Below are positions 3,318 through 5,317 of a stretch of 5,317 nt of DNA, piece by piece. The notes under the pieces were generated by a model. It ran no database searches. It was not told the DNA's origin and saw only the letters and a list, made by a program, of their open reading frames with translations. How positions within the stretch are numbered: the stretch's first letter is position 1; each line of letters starts with the position of its first letter. Source of the stretch: Deferribacteres bacterium (GTDB lineage Bacteria > Nitrospirota > Thermodesulfovibrionia > UBA6902); assembly GCA_013152795.1 (NCBI GenBank), contig JAADFS010000144.1, positions 1 through 5,317 of the forward strand, read 5' to 3'. The position numbers and the translations under genes are program-made.

Positions 3318-5317
3318 TTAATCCTCCTCAACAGAACCGACTCCGTGCCTGTACGGTTGTCTGTCCATAAGATGTATGTAGAATCAGGGCCTCCCAGTAC
3401 CGCGGGTCTCGTAAGTTCTCCATATGCGGTTGCAGTGGGATTATCGGTCAATTGCCTCTGCGGGACGGAAATGCTGCCGTCAGGGGCGATGGACCTGAAG
3501 TAAACGTGACCGGGAGCCCATCTCACGTTACCACCGTACCAGGCAATCAGGCTGTTTCCGGCGGTATCCGTAAACAGCGAAGGTCCGAATACATTTTCCG
3601 CCACTGATACCGGCCCTCCTGTGATAATAACAGACGGGTCTGCAGGGCTTCCATCCAGAGGGGCGTTGTAGGGGTTGATATTCATCACAAAAAGCTCCTC
3701 CGGAGCAATCCACGTCCTGCTTCCCGCATAGGTTACGACAATCTCCGTATCACCTGCGGCATTTACACCGGCGATTACCGAAGGATATCCCGCCTGGACA
3801 AGGCCGGCCGGGCTCAATGCAGATGTGTCAATGAGTGTCTGTCCGTTTCCGTCGAGCATTTTGTAATGGACCCTGAGATCATAGTTTGTGTCATAAGTCA
3901 GCCAGACAATATGGGCATTGTCCTGATTATCCACCGCAATCTGCGGATAGGCAGGGTCCCATTGCGATGTAGTCGCGGTAAAGACAGTATGGTCGGCTGC
4001 CTCCACCTGTCCGGTTGATGCAATGACAGAGTGATGCACCCGGAGTTGCTTGCCACTTTCCCCCGCAAATGACCACTCTGCCCAGACAATATGTACCCTT
4101 CCCGTGCTGTCTGCTGCAAGATCGGGTCTTGTCTTCTCTGTATCACTGCTGGAGACAATCCGATCATCCACCAGGGTAATGACTCCCTCATCAGCGGAAG
4201 AGCCGTCCTGATCATCCAGCGACGGGTCCAGAACAGTATACCAGAGCGGATATGAAGTAATCCTGTCCACCCATGCGATATGCACTTTCCCCTGGCTGTC
4301 CACTGTCAGGGACGGCCATGCGGCATCAGAGGCAGAGTTGCTTACCTGCGTGTCATCAATAAGGGTACTGCCGTCAGGTGCAAGCATAGTGTAAAATACC
4401 CCGTTGTTCCCTGTGCCGGGATCACTCACCCATACTACATGGAGGTTTCCGCCGGAATCCATTGCCGCATCTACCTGACCTGAAGGATTAATGCCGCCGG
4501 ATATGATTATCGGAACCTCGTCATCTGCTGCATCCAGTGGATCTGTACCGTCAAGGGAGACCTCCTGATAATCCGTCCGTCCCCCGCCGTCTGTGTCAGG
4601 GTTATGGGGATCAGTACCCAGCGTGCCTTCCTGCTCGTCATTGAGTCCGTCACAGTCAGAGTCGGTTACTGGGATAAAGTTCACTATGTCATCCAGTTCA
4701 TCCTGTGTGAGCCCTTTCAGGGCGCTTCCCTGTAGACAATACAGGTGCTCTGCACTTGAAACAGCATCAGCCCTTGTGGCATTCTGCGAGGCAAAGTGCA
4801 TGATGATCACACGGCTGCGGGCAGGTACTGTAAGATTGAAGGTATAATGAATCTCATCATAATCATCATAATACCAATAGTCGTTATATCCCGCATCAGT
4901 AATACCCGCCTGCGCTCCCTCTCCGGCAAACACATGCACAATGGCAGGCCTTCCTCCTGTGCCGTCGGCATCATCACTGATTATATAGCGGTCGTCTGTT
5001 GTAAATTCTGTATCTCCGCTGGATGTCCCTGTCAGATGGGTCTCATTTGAACTGCTGTCATCAGGATACGAGTATATGGTTATCTCTGCATTCACATCAG
5101 TATCTCCTTTGTTCTCCACTATCTCCAGATACCTCACAAAACTATCATCATCCGGCACATATATCTTTCTGGTCACCTCAAGGGAGCCCTTTGTATCAGG
5201 CCCTATGGATACTCCCCTGCCGCTGTATTCCGTCTCTCCAAAGTTGAAGGTATTAAAGCCGGAGCCATTTATTCTAATCCTGAGGCCACCATTATAAGAA
5301 TAAGGATCAAACGCATT
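3314..5317 (-). CDS. Large exported-type protein with TSP3 calcium-binding stretch and beta-propeller repeats (5' partial)
   Basis: The gene enters from the right edge; 667 residues are visible and the N-terminus, including any signal peptide, is outside. The frame stays open and protein-like to 5317, so the GTG at 5176 is internal. In order from the edge: a beta-rich domain (about 1-185) with RKIYVPDD and YLEIVENKGDTDV; a short helix ALKGLTQDELDDIVNF (199-214); a thrombospondin type 3 stretch (219-265) with DSDCDGLNDEQE and DTDGGGRTDYQE, Asp-rich and typical for Ca2+ binding; then about 400 residues of repeats spaced 53-64 apart, each centred on a motif like GNLHVVW, GKVHIAW, GRVHIVW, NAHIVW or NSLIAW (near 291, 344, 407, 467, 523, 588 and 647). 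Seven such units fit a beta-propeller. Only two cysteines occur (194 and 222), possibly a disulfide. The protein ends at the last repeat (LLRRIK), with no sorting or anchor motif. Surface or periplasmic binding is inferred; no enzyme motif is seen. Confidence 0.85.
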   Translation of the reverse strand, partial: NAFDPYSYNGGLRIRINGSGFNTFNFGETEYSGRGVSIGPDTKGSLEVTRKIYVPDDDSFVRYLEIVENKGDTDVNAEITIYSYPDDSSSNETHLTGTSSGDTEFTTDDRYIISDDADGTGGRPAIVHVFAGEGAQAGITDAGYNDYWYYDDYDEIHYTFNLTVPARSRVIIMHFASQNATRADAVSSAEHLYCLQGSALKGLTQDELDDIVNFIPVTDSDCDGLNDEQEGTLGTDPHNPDTDGGGRTDYQEVSLDGTDPLDAADDEVPIIISGGINPSGQVDAAMDSGGNLHVVWVSDPGTGNNGVFYTMLAPDGSTLIDDTQVSNSASDAAWPSLTVDSQGKVHIAWVDRITSYPLWYTVLDPSLDDQDGSSADEGVITLVDDRIVSSSDTEKTRPDLAADSTGRVHIVWAEWSFAGESGKQLRVHHSVIASTGQVEAADHTVFTATTSQWDPAYPQIAVDNQDNAHIVWLTYDTNYDLRVHYKMLDGNGQTLIDTSALSPAGLVQAGYPSVIAGVNAAGDTEIVVTYAGSRTWIAPEELFVMNINPYNAPLDGSPADPSVIITGGPVSVAENVFGPSLFTDTAGNSLIAWYGGNVRWAPGHVYFRSIAPDGSISVPQRQLTDNPTATAYGELTRPAVLGGPDSTYILWTDNRTGTESVLLRRIK
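3323..3328 (-). promoter_or_regulatory. Shine-Dalgarno AGGAGG at the end of the large gene
   Basis: AGGAGG lies within the last codons of the large gene (encoding the Arg-Arg of LLRRIK), 5 bases upstream of the ATG at 3317. It could restart translation into the 24-codon frame. Because AGG is a favoured Arg codon here, a chance origin is possible. Confidence 0.4.

Noticed and set aside
3077..3503. Open frames on the + strand after the transporter (97 and 70 codons)
   Set aside because: They lie opposite the cysteine-rich gene and the end of the large - strand gene, lack family resemblance and good ribosome-binding sites, and are best explained as antisense shadows.
5176..5176. GTG as the true start of the large gene
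   Set aside because: The same frame continues open and protein-like for 47 more codons to the window edge, and a start here would cut into the beta domain; the gene is 5' partial instead.
4280..5297. Several + strand frames of 67-84 codons
   Set aside because: All are antisense to the large gene, whose frame is continuous and has clear TSP3 and propeller motifs.

Overview
The window holds two genes on the + strand, two on the - strand, and a gene-poor left end. It reads as ordinary bacterial chromosome: dense genes, Shine-Dalgarno sites, moderate GC in genes and an AT-rich left intergenic region. Arg codons lean strongly to AGG and ATA is common for Ile. Together with the protein types this suggests an environmental Nitrospirota or Desulfobacterota-like bacterium; that is an inference from style, not a proven assignment.

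Layout. Positions 1-593 carry no convincing gene. They hold a near-perfect hairpin (121-167), one inverted copy of a short dispersed element (333-352), a strong terminator-like hairpin (388-419), a degenerate 7-nt tandem array (418-473) and a plausible promoter. At 594-1622 (+) lies a PP-loop ATPase of the thiouridine-synthase type fused to an NFACT-R-like RNA-binding domain, probably an RNA sulfuration enzyme. The 133-bp gap after it holds a possible terminator and two direct copies of the dispersed element. At 1756-3060 (+) lies a divergent concentrative nucleoside transporter (CNT/NupC family) with altered substrate-site motifs.

The - strand genes converge on the transporter. A 58-residue, nine-cysteine protein (3070-3246), whose cysteine spacing fits a RING-like cross-brace, has its stop only 9 bp from the transporter stop. 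Upstream of it, and entering from beyond the right edge, is a large partial gene (3314-5317) for a probably exported protein: a beta-rich N-terminal part, a calcium-binding thrombospondin type 3 stretch and about seven beta-propeller-like repeats. Between these two genes a 24-codon reading frame overlaps both neighbours by four bases (ATGA and GTGA), which could couple their translation.

No phage, CRISPR, rRNA, tRNA or intact insertion sequence is visible. The points most worth following are the dispersed element that brackets the thiouridine-synthase gene in inverted orientation, the small cysteine protein with its stop/start relay, and the unusual transporter binding site.
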